DNA from: CAXTEJ01 sp964243295
Lineage (GTDB): Bacteria; Actinomycetota; Actinomycetes; Actinomycetales; Angustibacteraceae
DNA length: 22,771 bases
Reading direction: 5' to 3'
Assembly (NCBI GenBank): GCA_964243295.1
Contig: CAXTEJ010000052.1
Span: 1 to 22,771, forward strand
Shown in pieces: positions 1 to 7,004 of the stretch. How positions within the stretch are numbered: the first letter of the stretch is position 1; every line of letters starts with the position of its first letter. Position numbers and translations under genes: made by a program. The notes under the pieces were generated by a model. The model saw nothing but the letters and a program-made list of their open reading frames with translations. It was not told the DNA's origin and did not search any database.

Positions 1-1
1 C

Positions 2-214
2 ACCCGCGGCGGCCAGGCCGGCGAGGGCGCTGCCGTGCCCGAGGGCACAGCGACGTCCCACACCGACGCCGGGCCGGCGACCGAGGGCACCGACGGGCAG
101 GGCGCGACGGCCGGCCGGCGTCGTCGCCGCGGCGGTCGCGGCCGCGGCGCCGGCTCGGCGGGCTCGGCCTCCTCGGCCGCGAGCGAGGCGGCGCCCGCGC
201 CAGTGCTCGAGTGA
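2..214 (+). CDS. C-terminal RG-rich tail of a probable RNA helicase (partial)
   Basis: Only the last 70 codons are in the window; the 5' part lies to the left and the frame ends with TGA at 212-214. The visible part has no folded domain: an Ala/Gly/Thr-rich stretch, then a basic run of five Arg followed by alternating Gly-Arg (around codons 39-52), then an Ala/Ser-rich end. Such RGG-type tails are known from RNA-binding proteins, above all the C-terminal extensions of actinobacterial DEAD-box helicases and RNase E/G. A helicase is my preference because a 2'-5' RNA ligase-like gene follows after 40 bp, but this is inference from composition and context. The catalytic core must be read from the sequence to the left. 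Confidence 0.5.
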   Translation, partial: TRGGQAGEGAAVPEGTATSHTDAGPATEGTDGQGATAGRRRRRGGRGRGAGSAGSASSAASEAAPAPVLE

Positions 215-254
215 GCTCAGCGCTCACCCGCGCCCGACGGAGCAGCGAGGCGTC

Positions 255-851
255 GTGAGCGACGTGAGTGAACCGGCGCGCGTGGTCCACACCTCGAGCG
301 TGATCATCGCGCTTCCGGAGGTTGCCTCGTTCGTGGCGCCGTGGCGGGCGACGTCGTACGCCGCGAGGACGGGCGCGCGCTCCGGTGAGCGACGCTTCCC
401 CCCGCACATCACGCTGCTCTCGCCCTTTGCGGGCGAGGCCGAGCCGGCCGCGCTGCGTGCCCTCGACGAGCTCGCGGCGACCCACGACCCGTTCGACGTG
501 GTGCTGTCGCGGGTGCGGCAGTTCCCCGAGGGTGCGATCTGGCTCGTCCCGGAGCCGGCCGCCCTCGTGACGGCGCTGATGCTCGACGTGCGGGCCAGCT
601 TCGCCGACCCGCCGATCGAGCCACCCGAGAGTGATGGCGGGTGCCCCACCGTGCCCGTGCGGGTGCGGCAGCCGATCCCGCACGTCACGGTGACCGTGAC
701 GGCCGATCCGGGTACGCCGGAGCGCGTGCAGGCGGCGCTCGACGCGCACGGGCCGCTGACCGTCCCGGTGCGCGCCATCGGCGTCTGGCGCCGCGACAGC
801 CAGCAGGTGTGGCGGCTGCGCCACCGCTCCAGGCTCGGCCGCCGACCCTGA
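255..851 (+). CDS. 2'-5' RNA ligase family protein (2H phosphoesterase)
   Basis: This 198-residue protein has the two HxT motifs that define the 2H phosphoesterase fold: PHITLL (His51, Thr53) and PHVTVT (His143, Thr145). In the family the two histidines act on cyclic phosphate or 2'-5' phosphodiester bonds in RNA or nucleotides. Length and motif spacing fit the LigT/ThpR-like branch with both lobes present. The GTG at 255 is the first start after the preceding stop at 214 and gives a natural N-terminus about 16 residues ahead of the first beta strand. The following DUF2236 gene begins about 80 bp later. The family is secure; the substrate is unknown and ligase activity should not be assumed. 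Confidence 0.85.
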   Translation: MSDVSEPARVVHTSSVIIALPEVASFVAPWRATSYAARTGARSGERRFPPHITLLSPFAGEAEPAALRALDELAATHDPFDVVLSRVRQFPEGAIWLVPEPAALVTALMLDVRASFADPPIEPPESDGGCPTVPVRVRQPIPHVTVTVTADPGTPERVQAALDAHGPLTVPVRAIGVWRRDSQQVWRLRHRSRLGRRP

Positions 852-904
852 CGAGCGCCCGCGGGTGCGAGCGGCTCCGACGAGCGCGCCCGCGGGTGCG
901 AGCG
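850..904 (+). repeat. Imperfect direct duplication across a gene end
   Basis: A segment at 850-873, which includes the stop codon of the 2H phosphoesterase, is repeated at 879-904. The two copies differ only by a 2-bp indel and are separated by 5 bp. Each holds the palindrome CCCGCGGG. It fills most of the gap between the two genes and looks like a local slippage duplication; no regulatory role is evident. Confidence 0.7.
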
Positions 905-931
905 CGACCACCGCGTGCCAGTGTCGTTCGG

Positions 932-1792
932 GTGAGGGCAGCCGACGCGGATCCTGGCCTGTTCGGCCCGGGTTCGGTGACCTGGCGGCTCCACGCCGAC
1001 CCGATGTTCGGCCTCGCGGGCCTGCGGGCGCTGCTGCTGCAGGCGTTGCATCCGGTCGCCGTCCACGGCGTCGTCCACAACTCCGCCTTCCGCGAGGACA
1101 CGTGGGGCCGGCTGCAGCGCACCGCCGAGTACGTCGCCGTCACGACGTTCGGCACCACGTCGGAGGCGCTGGTGACGGCGGCGCGGGTGCGCGCCGTGCA
1201 CGGGTACGTCGCGGGCTACGAGCCCACCACCCGTCGCAGCTACCGCGGCGACGACCCCGACCTGCTCGCCTGGGTGCACAACTGCCTGGTCGAGAGCACC
1301 CTTGACGTGCTCGGCCGGGCCGGCGCCGCGCTGAGCGACGAGGACGCCGACACCTACGTCTTCGAGCAGATGCGGTCGGCGGCTCTGGTCGGTCTGGACG
1401 CCAGCGAGGTGCCGCACGACCGCGACGAGCTGCGGGCCTACTTCGACGACGTCCGGCCGCAGCTGCGGGCCACCGCCGAGGCGCGGGAGGCCGCGAGCTA
1501 CGTCATCGCCCCGCCGATCCCCGTGCGGTACGCCCTCGCGGCACGGCCCGCGTGGTCGGCTGTCGCGGGCCTGGCGTTCGCGGCGCTGCCGTCCTGGGCG
1601 CGCTCGCTGTACTCGCTGCCCGACCTGCCGGGGGCCTCGGCGCTGCACGGTGCGGCCGTCACGGTGGCGCTGCACACCATGCGCACCGGCCTGCGCGGCG
1701 TGCAGCAGGCCGTTCCGCCGCTGCGCGAGGCCCCGCACGAGCGGTCGGCCCGCCAGCGGCTGCGCGTGGTGCGGGACGAGCCCGGCGACTGA
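932..1792 (+). CDS. DUF2236 / MpaB-like oxygenase family protein
   Basis: The protein is about 286 residues and matches the DUF2236 (oxygenase MpaB) family. It opens with a GPGSVTWRLHADP-type segment, followed by a helix ending in LLLQALHPVAVHGVVHNS, whose histidines and surrounding residues are the family hallmark. Later come a Trp-His-Asn segment (LAWVHNC) and a hydrophobic C-terminal third. Members include latex-clearing-like and mycophenolic-acid-pathway proteins that bind haem or act as oxygenases, but most bacterial members have no known reaction. The same frame stays open upstream to 641, overlapping the previous gene; I chose GTG 932 because family similarity begins at once after it and the upstream translation is Arg/Ala noise. 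GTG 896 is an alternative. No clear Shine-Dalgarno site is visible. Confidence 0.8.
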   Translation: MRAADADPGLFGPGSVTWRLHADPMFGLAGLRALLLQALHPVAVHGVVHNSAFREDTWGRLQRTAEYVAVTTFGTTSEALVTAARVRAVHGYVAGYEPTTRRSYRGDDPDLLAWVHNCLVESTLDVLGRAGAALSDEDADTYVFEQMRSAALVGLDASEVPHDRDELRAYFDDVRPQLRATAEAREAASYVIAPPIPVRYALAARPAWSAVAGLAFAALPSWARSLYSLPDLPGASALHGAAVTVALHTMRTGLRGVQQAVPPLREAPHERSARQRLRVVRDEPGD

Positions 1793-1807
1793 GGGCCGGG
1801 CAGCCGG

Positions 1808-2680
1808 TCAGTTCTCGTCGAGGCCCCACCAGCCGGGCCGGGGCGCGAACACCTGGCCGGCCGGGCAGTGCTGGCGCACGTCGCAGCCGCTGCACCGCGG
1901 CGCCGGCCGGGGCGGGAAGGCCTGCTCGCGCGCACCGGCTGCGTGCGCCGACTCCACCACATCCAGCTCGGCGCACGTCTGCTCCGCGGCCGCCACGTGC
2001 CCGCGCAGCGACCCGGGCGTGTGGTCGTGGCGCACCACGGTGGCGGTCGGTACGTGGTGCAGCTCGACCGCGGTGCACGGCCGCCGGACGGTCGCGGCGA
2101 CCGCGACCGCGTACAGAGCCAGGGCCGGCGAGGCCTCGGCCTCACGTGGCCCGATGCCGCCGCGGGAGGTCTTGTAGTCGACCACCACCAGCTCACCGTC
2201 GCGGTCGTCGAGCCGGTCGACCCGCCCCGACAGCACCGCGGTGGGGGTGCTCACCGCGACGGTGCGCTCGACGCCGAGCGGCTGGGAGTCGGGGTCCTGC
2301 GTCGCGGCGTAGGCCCGCGTCTCGTCCGCCACGCGGCGGCGCCAGCGGGCCGACTGGCCGTCGTCACGAAAGCCTTCCGGACGCCAGCGCGCTAGCAGCA
2401 GCCGGCGTGCGGCGTCCGGCGTCCGCTCGGCTGGGCGAAGGCCCCACCAGTCGGCGAGCGCCTGGTGCACGGAGGTGCCGATGCTGGCCCGCGCGGACGC
2501 GCCGGCGCGTGGTGGTGCCGGCCGGTCGAGGTAGGTGAGCCGGTACCGGCGCGGGCAGTCGCGCCAGGTGGCGAGCCGCGTGGGCGTGGCGGTGTGGAGC
2601 CGGTCGGGCATGCCGTCGAAGCCCAGCTGCTCGTGGCCGTCCCCCGGCGCACCGTCGTGACCCTGCCTGCCGCGGCTCAT
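1808..2680 (-). CDS. RecB-family PD-(D/E)XK nuclease with Fe-S cysteines
   Basis: This 290-residue protein is a stand-alone RecB-like nuclease. The core motifs are visible: GRVDRLD (Asp155) and VDYKT (Asp168, Lys170), followed by the QxxxY-like helix around ALALY. Four cysteines in the AddB/Cas4 arrangement, one near the N-terminus (Cys42, in CPRRYRLTYL) and three near the C-terminus (Cys263, Cys266, Cys272), should hold a 4Fe-4S cluster. The ATG at 2680 overlaps the stop of marC as ATGA, so it is probably translated by coupling. The frame is open further upstream but only as a shadow of marC. In the family such proteins process DNA ends in repair; the partner helicase is not in the window. 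It converges with the DUF2236 gene, whose stop is 15 bp away. Confidence 0.88.
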   Translation of the reverse strand: MSRGRQGHDGAPGDGHEQLGFDGMPDRLHTATPTRLATWRDCPRRYRLTYLDRPAPPRAGASARASIGTSVHQALADWWGLRPAERTPDAARRLLLARWRPEGFRDDGQSARWRRRVADETRAYAATQDPDSQPLGVERTVAVSTPTAVLSGRVDRLDDRDGELVVVDYKTSRGGIGPREAEASPALALYAVAVAATVRRPCTAVELHHVPTATVVRHDHTPGSLRGHVAAAEQTCAELDVVESAHAAGAREQAFPPRPAPRCSGCDVRQHCPAGQVFAPRPGWWGLDEN

Positions 2681-3294
2681 GGCGTCTGGGCGACGAAGGC
2701 GCGCACGGCGTCGGCGACCAGCTGCACGGCGATGGCCGACAGCAGCAGCCCGGCGATGCGCGTGACGAGCGTCGTCCCGCTGTCGCCGAGCAACCGGTGG
2801 ATCTGGCCGGAGAAGCGCATGAACAGCCACAGGCACACGTGGACAGCCAGGACGCCGACGCCGATCGCGACGTGGTCGGCCAGCCCGTCGGCCTGCTGCA
2901 CGAACACCATGGTCGCGACGATGGCGCCCGGCCCGGCGAGCAGCGGCGTGCCGAGCGGCACGAGGGCGACGTTGACACCCTCCTGACCGTCCGGCACCTC
3001 GTCCTTGCCGGTGAGCAGCTCGAGCGCGACCAGCAGCAGCAGCAGGCCGCCGGCTCCCTGCAGCGCGGGCAGGCTGATGTGCAGGTAGGCCAGCAGCGCT
3101 CGGCCGAACACCGCGAAGGCCACGATCACGCAGAACGCCACCGTCACGGCCTGTCGCGCCGCGAGCGCCCGCTGGCGGGAGGTCATCGAGGACGTGAGGG
3201 CGATGAAGATCGGCAGGGTGCCGGGCGGGTCCATGATGACGAAGAGCGTCACGAAGACCGAGCCGAGCAGCTGCGCGTCGACGACGGCGTCCAT
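2677..3294 (-). CDS. MarC family integral membrane protein
   Basis: A 205-residue, very hydrophobic protein with about six transmembrane segments. The family landmarks are present: an N-terminal FVIMDPPGTLPIFIAL segment (canonical MDPxGxxP) and, near the middle, VPLGTPLLAGPGAI (canonical xPLAxPxxxGPG). MarC (UPF0056) proteins were once linked to multiple antibiotic resistance, a claim later withdrawn, and have no proven substrate. The start is ATG 3294, 10 bp after the PHP gene stop, and the end overlaps the nuclease start as ATGA, so the three genes form one transcript. The function cannot be deduced beyond a probable inner-membrane transporter. Confidence 0.9.
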   Translation of the reverse strand: MDAVVDAQLLGSVFVTLFVIMDPPGTLPIFIALTSSMTSRQRALAARQAVTVAFCVIVAFAVFGRALLAYLHISLPALQGAGGLLLLLVALELLTGKDEVPDGQEGVNVALVPLGTPLLAGPGAIVATMVFVQQADGLADHVAIGVGVLAVHVCLWLFMRFSGQIHRLLGDSGTTLVTRIAGLLLSAIAVQLVADAVRAFVAQTP

Positions 3295-3304
3295 CAGCGG
3301 CCCG

Positions 3305-4150
3305 TCACCGGCCGGCTGCGTCCGGCCGCCGGCCGCGCGCGAGGATCTCGGTCAGCACGTCGGGGTCGGTGGTGTTCTCACCGATGAGGTTGGGCTTGCC
3401 GGCGCCGTGGTAGTCGCTCGAGCCGGTGACGAGCAGGCCCAGCCGCGCGGCCAGTGCCCGCAGGTGCTCGCGGGCCTGCGGGTCGTTGTCGCGGTGGTCG
3501 ACCTCAAGCCCGGCGAGGCCGGCGTCCGCCATCGCCTCGATGACCTCGTCGCCCACCACGCGACCGCGCAGCCGGGCGAGCGGGTGGGCCATGACCGATA
3601 CACCGCCGGCGGCGGCGACGAGGCGGACGGCGTCGACGGGGTCGGGCGCGTAGTGGCGCACGTAGTAGGGACCGCGCGAGGACAGCAGGCCGGCGAAGGC
3701 CTCGCCGCGGTCGGCGACCACCCCCGCGGCCACCAGCGCGTCGGCGATGTGGGGGCGCCCGATGGTCGCGCCCTCGCGCACCTGGTCGCTCACCTGCTCC
3801 CACGTGATCGGGACGTCGGCACCGAGGCGCTCGACGATGCGCCGGGCCCGCGTCTCGCGGCTGGAGCGCGCCTGCTCGAGCTCGTCGGCCAGACCCGGTG
3901 ATGCCGGGTCCTGCTGGTAGCTGAGCAGGTGGACGCTGGTGCCCTCGGTCGAGCAGGAGACCTCGGTGCCGGTGACGACCTGCACGCCGAGGCGCTGACC
4001 GGCGTCGAGCGCCTCGACCCAGCCCGCGGTGGTGTCGTGGTCGGTGAGGGCGACGACGTCGAGCCCGGCCGCCGCAGCGGAGGCGACGAGGTCGGCCGGG
4101 GCCTGCGTACCGTCCGACACCGCGGAGTGGGTGTGGAGGTCGATGCGCAC
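3305..4150 (-). CDS. PHP-domain metal-dependent phosphoesterase
   Basis: 281 residues with the PHP fold from end to end. Metal-binding motifs are visible: DLHTHS (His6, His8), SDG (Asp13), LTDHD (His38, Asp39), the Glu in VTGTEVS, VMAHPLAR with its His in the second half, and GSSDYHG near the C-terminus. This is the layout of the YciV/TrpH subgroup, known to act on 3',5'-nucleoside bisphosphates and short 5'-phosphorylated RNA, rather than of polymerase PHP domains. The start is GTG 4150; the -10-like TACCCT lies exactly 6 nt before it, suggesting a leaderless mRNA. It heads a three-gene unit with marC and the RecB-like nuclease. The substrate is inferred from the family only. Confidence 0.88.
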   Translation of the reverse strand: MRIDLHTHSAVSDGTQAPADLVASAAAAGLDVVALTDHDTTAGWVEALDAGQRLGVQVVTGTEVSCSTEGTSVHLLSYQQDPASPGLADELEQARSSRETRARRIVERLGADVPITWEQVSDQVREGATIGRPHIADALVAAGVVADRGEAFAGLLSSRGPYYVRHYAPDPVDAVRLVAAAGGVSVMAHPLARLRGRVVGDEVIEAMADAGLAGLEVDHRDNDPQAREHLRALAARLGLLVTGSSDYHGAGKPNLIGENTTDPDVLTEILARGRRPDAAGR

Positions 4151-4185
4151 CCGTCAAGGGTAGGGGCTGGACGGCGACCTCCCGG
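4151..4185 (-). promoter_or_regulatory. Probable leaderless promoter of the PHP gene
   Basis: On the minus strand TACCCT, a TANNNT-type -10, occupies 4157-4162. Six nucleotides separate it from the GTG start, the spacing that places the transcription start on the start codon. No good -35 hexamer is seen at 16-18 bp, so confidence is limited. Confidence 0.4.
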
Positions 4186-4208
4186 CCAGCTCGCGCGCTG
4201 CGGGCCGG

Positions 4209-4868
4209 TCAGCGCAGGTGCCGCGAGGGCGCGCCCGTCGGGAGGTCGAGGGCGTGGCCGGGGTCGCGCAGGTCGACCAGGCGCAGGTCCTCGAGCACCA
4301 TGGCCCCCGCCTCGGCCGGCAGCGCGACCAGCCACAGCCACACCGACGCGGCCTCGCCGACGTAGACGGCCCGGTCGCTGCGGCCGGGCACGCACCACAG
4401 CGGCACGGCGTGCCCGGCGGCGTCCACGCCTGCGTGCGCGGACGAGCCGCTCATCGCGTGCTCGAGCGCCGGGCCGGGGTCGACGTCGGCGATGCCGGCG
4501 AGGCGGGCGCCGAGCCCGATGCCGGGCTGCTCGGCGACGACGACCAGGTCGGCGGCGAGCGGACCCGGCCGGTCGGGGGTGAACAGCGGGTTGGGTCCGC
4601 TCAGCGCGACCGCGGTGGCCAGCCAGCCGCTGTGGTCGTCGCCCGCCACCTGCACCCCGGTCACCAGCCAGGCGGTGGGCAGCGGCCAGGCCACCCACAG
4701 CGGCACCTGGGAGCGCTGCGCGAGCTGGTTCACGGTGTCGGCGTGACCTGCGACGACGTGGTGCAGCGGCGCGATCTCGCCGTGCTCCGGGCAGCACCAC
4801 CGGCTGGTGCGCAGGTTGGGCGGCTGGGCGTCCCGCATGCAGCGCGGGCACCGCGGGTCGTCGGCCAT
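4209..4868 (-). CDS. DUF6758 family protein with N-terminal zinc ribbon
   Basis: 219 residues. The N-terminus has a zinc-ribbon-like set of ligands (CPRC at Cys7/Cys10, then Cys25, Cys26 and His29). The remainder is a mixed alpha/beta domain rich in Trp and Val with no catalytic motif I recognise. It resembles the actinobacterial DUF6758 proteins that commonly neighbour PHP-domain genes; this assignment is from memory of the family, not a search. The start is ATG 4868, chosen because a well-formed promoter ends 6 nt before it. The gap to the PHP gene downstream is 58 bp and that gene has its own -10-like box, so the two may be separate or partly overlapping transcripts. Function unknown. Confidence 0.75.
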   Translation of the reverse strand: MADDPRCPRCMRDAQPPNLRTSRWCCPEHGEIAPLHHVVAGHADTVNQLAQRSQVPLWVAWPLPTAWLVTGVQVAGDDHSGWLATAVALSGPNPLFTPDRPGPLAADLVVVAEQPGIGLGARLAGIADVDPGPALEHAMSGSSAHAGVDAAGHAVPLWCVPGRSDRAVYVGEAASVWLWLVALPAEAGAMVLEDLRLVDLRDPGHALDLPTGAPSRHLR

Positions 4869-4903
4869 CCCTTCACCGTGCCGGTCCGGGCACGCACCGT
4901 CAA
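4869..4903 (-). promoter_or_regulatory. Probable leaderless promoter of the DUF6758 gene
   Basis: The minus strand reads TTGACG (4898-4903), a 17-bp spacer, CACGGT (4875-4880), six bases, then ATG. The hexamers and spacing match a vegetative actinobacterial promoter and predict initiation at the start codon. This is the best-formed promoter in the window. Confidence 0.55.
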
Positions 4904-4911
4904 GAGTTGGT

Positions 4912-4928
4912 CACCGGGCCTTCCGGTG
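4912..4928 (-). terminator. Short hairpin after the last gene of the cob operon
   Basis: CACCGG and CCGGTG pair around a 5-nt loop, beginning one base after the cobC stop. No U-tract follows. It is a plausible, weak end of the operon; read-through into the DUF6758 promoter region is possible. Confidence 0.4.
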
Positions 4929-4929
4929 C

Positions 4930-6018
4930 TCACAGCGCCGCCTGCGCCCGGCGCAGCGCGACGGCGAACGCGTCCGTCGTGCCGACGTCGCGGACGGCGA
5001 TCCGCAGCCAGTCCGGGCCCAGCCCCGGAAACGTGTCGCCCCGTCGTACGGCGAACCCGGCCTCGCGCAGCAGCCCGCGGACCCGCAGCCCCTGAGGCGA
5101 GCCCGCCAGGACGAACGGCGCGGCGGGCGCGGTCACCGGCAGGCTCAGCCCGGGCAGCGCGCGCAGGGCCGCGACCAGGTGGTCGCGGTCCCGGACGGAC
5201 GCGCTCGCGGCGACCTGCGCCGCCGCGACGGCCGCGGGGTCGCTGCACGCCGACGCCGCCAGCAGCGCGAGCGACGACACCGACCACGGGGGCTGCGCCG
5301 CCGCGAGCCGCGCGACCATCGCGGGCTCGGCCAGCACGTAGCCGACACGCAGGCCCGCGAGCCCCCACGTCTTGGTCAGGCTGCGCGCCACGACGACGCC
5401 CGGGAGTCGTTGCGCCGCAACACTCTCGGACTCCCCCGGCACGGCGTCCATGAAAGCCTCGTCCACCAGCAGCACCCGACCCGGTCGCGCCAGCGCCCGC
5501 ACGGTCTGCGCCGGGTGCAGCACCGACGTGGGGTTGGTCGGGTTGCCGATCACGACGAGGTCGGCGTCGTCCGGCACGTCGCGCGGGTCGAGCACGAAAC
5601 CGTCGGTCGCCCGCAGCAGCACCCGCTCCACCCGGTGCCCCGCCTGCCGCAGCGCGGCCTCGGGCTCGGTGAACTGCGGGTGCACCACCACCGCCCGCCG
5701 GACGTCGGCACCGGGCCGCAGCGCGCGGGCCAGCAGCGTGAACGCCTCGGCGCCGCCCGACGTCAGCAGCACCTCCTCGACCGGGCGCCCGTGGCGCGCC
5801 GCCACCGCGGCCGTGGCGGCCGTCGGGTCGGGGTAGGCCGCGAGGTCGCCGAGCCCGCGGGCCAGCACCTCGAGCAACCAGGCGGGCGGCTGCGCGCGGC
5901 GCACGTTCACCGCGAGGTCGACCAGGCCGTCCCCGACCTCCCGGTCGCCGTGGTGGTGCAGGTCGTACGAGCCGGGGTGGTCCGGAGCTGCATGATCACG
6001 GGGAGAAGGGTGGGTCAC
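4930..6018 (-). CDS. cobC: Rv2231c-like CobC, PLP-dependent aminotransferase-fold protein of cobalamin synthesis
   Basis: 362 residues with the fold-type I aminotransferase pattern of threonine-phosphate decarboxylase. It shows DLAVNVR near the start, the SGGAEAF phosphate-binding turn, NPTNPT (159-164), LLVDEAF (Asp186 for the pyridine nitrogen) and SLTKTWGLAGLRVGY with the Schiff-base Lys216. The family forms (R)-1-aminopropan-2-ol phosphate from threonine phosphate for the lower-ligand arm. Actinobacterial members are named CobC after mycobacterial Rv2231c; this is not the unrelated alpha-ribazole phosphatase CobC of enterics. The GTG start at 6018 overlaps the cbiX stop as GTGA. It is the last gene of the operon. 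Residues 1-17 are not conserved-looking and contain a DNA segment shared with the hairpin near 21.17 kb. Confidence 0.88.
   Translation of the reverse strand: MTHPSPRDHAAPDHPGSYDLHHHGDREVGDGLVDLAVNVRRAQPPAWLLEVLARGLGDLAAYPDPTAATAAVAARHGRPVEEVLLTSGGAEAFTLLARALRPGADVRRAVVVHPQFTEPEAALRQAGHRVERVLLRATDGFVLDPRDVPDDADLVVIGNPTNPTSVLHPAQTVRALARPGRVLLVDEAFMDAVPGESESVAAQRLPGVVVARSLTKTWGLAGLRVGYVLAEPAMVARLAAAQPPWSVSSLALLAASACSDPAAVAAAQVAASASVRDRDHLVAALRALPGLSLPVTAPAAPFVLAGSPQGLRVRGLLREAGFAVRRGDTFPGLGPDWLRIAVRDVGTTDAFAVALRRAQAAL
5408..5422. repeat. CGTTGC-N3-GCAACG palindrome copy 1 (in cobC, one mismatch)
   Basis: Eleven of twelve palindrome positions match; the last G is A. In cobC it is read in the frame giving Val-Ala-Ala-Gln-Arg, a different frame from most other copies. 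Confidence 0.6.
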
Positions 6019-7004
6019 CCGGCGTGCGCCCCCGTGCGGCCGTGGCCGTGGCCTTGGCCTTCACCGTGACCGCCGCCGTGGCCTTGGCCTTCGCCGTGAC
6101 CGCCGCCGTGTCCGTGGCCTTCGCCGTGGCCGTGGCCGTGGCCGCCCGCGGGGTCGTCCGGGTGGTCGTGCGGGGTCTGCGGCGCGCCGACCTGGGCCTC
6201 GAAGCCGGGCAGGGCGGTGCGGTAGACGCAGGTGTCGCAGTTCATCCGCAGGTCGCCGGCGAGGCTCTCGCGGTAGCGCTCGAGCACCAGGTCGGCGAGG
6301 GGGTCGCAGTCGCCCAGCACCGCGCCGACGCGCACGTCGACCTGCGGGTGCTGGGCCGCCCAGGCGTGCGCCTGCGCGTCGACGCGGTCGGGCAGCACCC
6401 CGCGGAACAGGAAGTACGGCGCGACGACGACGCGGCGCGCCCCCAGCAGCCGGGCCCGCTCCAGACCCGCCGGCACGTCGGGGGCGGCGAGGGAGACGAA
6501 GCAGGTCTCCACGCCGTCGTAGCCGCGGCCCTCCCACAGCAGCCGGGCGGTCTTGACCACCTCGGCGTTGGCGTCGGGGTCGCTCGAGCCGCGGCCCACG
6601 AGCAGCACGGTCGTGCCGGCGCGCGGTGCGCCGGCGAGGGCCTCGTCCACGCGCTGCGCCAGCAGGTCGAGCAGGATCGGGTGGGGGCCGAGGGGACGCC
6701 CGTAGGCGTAGCTCAGGCCGGGGCGCCGCACCATCTCGCGCGCCATGGCCCCGGGGATGTCGCCCTTGGCGTGCCCCGCGCCGACGAGCACGAGTGGCAC
6801 CGCCGCGACCCGGCGGTGGCCGGCGTCCCACAGGCCCTCGACGGCCTCGGTGAGCGCCGGCGCCGACAGCTCGATGAAGCCACCCTCGGCGCCGACGCCG
6901 TCGACGGCGAGCCGGCGTCGCGCTCGGTCGACCAGGGCGAGGAACCCGGCGACGCCCGCCGGGTCCTTCGTCCCGTGGCCGACGACCAGCAGGGGTGTGC
7001 TCAT
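6015..7004 (-). CDS. cbiX: Sirohydrochlorin chelatase CbiX with His-rich tail
   Basis: 329 residues, the long (two-lobe) form of CbiX. The catalytic histidines are His10 (VVGHGT) and His78 (GAGHAKGDIP); the second lobe begins near residue 130 (LLVGRGSSD). MNCDTC at 254-259 is the MxCxxC motif which, in Bacillus megaterium CbiX, contributes to an Fe-S centre. The last 45 residues are Gly/His-rich with a repeated HGEGQGHGGG unit, a likely metal store. The enzyme inserts cobalt (or iron) into sirohydrochlorin. The start is ATG 7004, preceded at 4 nt by a strong GGAGGAGG site and overlapping the cobH stop as ATGA; the frame extends 8 codons further but without such a site. Its presence implies an early-cobalt route, although the late-insertion chelatase genes are also here. 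Confidence 0.88.
   Translation of the reverse strand: MSTPLLVVGHGTKDPAGVAGFLALVDRARRRLAVDGVGAEGGFIELSAPALTEAVEGLWDAGHRRVAAVPLVLVGAGHAKGDIPGAMAREMVRRPGLSYAYGRPLGPHPILLDLLAQRVDEALAGAPRAGTTVLLVGRGSSDPDANAEVVKTARLLWEGRGYDGVETCFVSLAAPDVPAGLERARLLGARRVVVAPYFLFRGVLPDRVDAQAHAWAAQHPQVDVRVGAVLGDCDPLADLVLERYRESLAGDLRMNCDTCVYRTALPGFEAQVGAPQTPHDHPDDPAGGHGHGHGEGHGHGGGHGEGQGHGGGHGEGQGHGHGRTGAHAG
6041..6130 (-). repeat. Three 30-bp in-frame repeats coding the CbiX His tail
   Basis: Units at 6041-6070, 6071-6100 and 6101-6130 differ at a few bases and encode variants of HGEGQGHGGG. The period is a multiple of three, so copy number can change without a frameshift. The flanking DNA continues in similar Gly-His codons to about 6150. 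Confidence 0.85.

Noticed and set aside
224..1738. A 504-codon minus-strand open frame opposite the 2H phosphoesterase and DUF2236 genes
   Set aside because: No recognisable motif and an amino-acid composition typical of antisense frames in GC-rich DNA.
2677..3294. Multidrug resistance role for the MarC-family protein
   Set aside because: The original link between MarC and multiple antibiotic resistance has been withdrawn in the literature; only membrane-protein status is supported.
6041..6150. Possible CRISPR or intergenic tandem array in the 30-bp repeats
   Set aside because: The units are directly adjacent without spacers and in frame inside cbiX, coding the His-rich tail.
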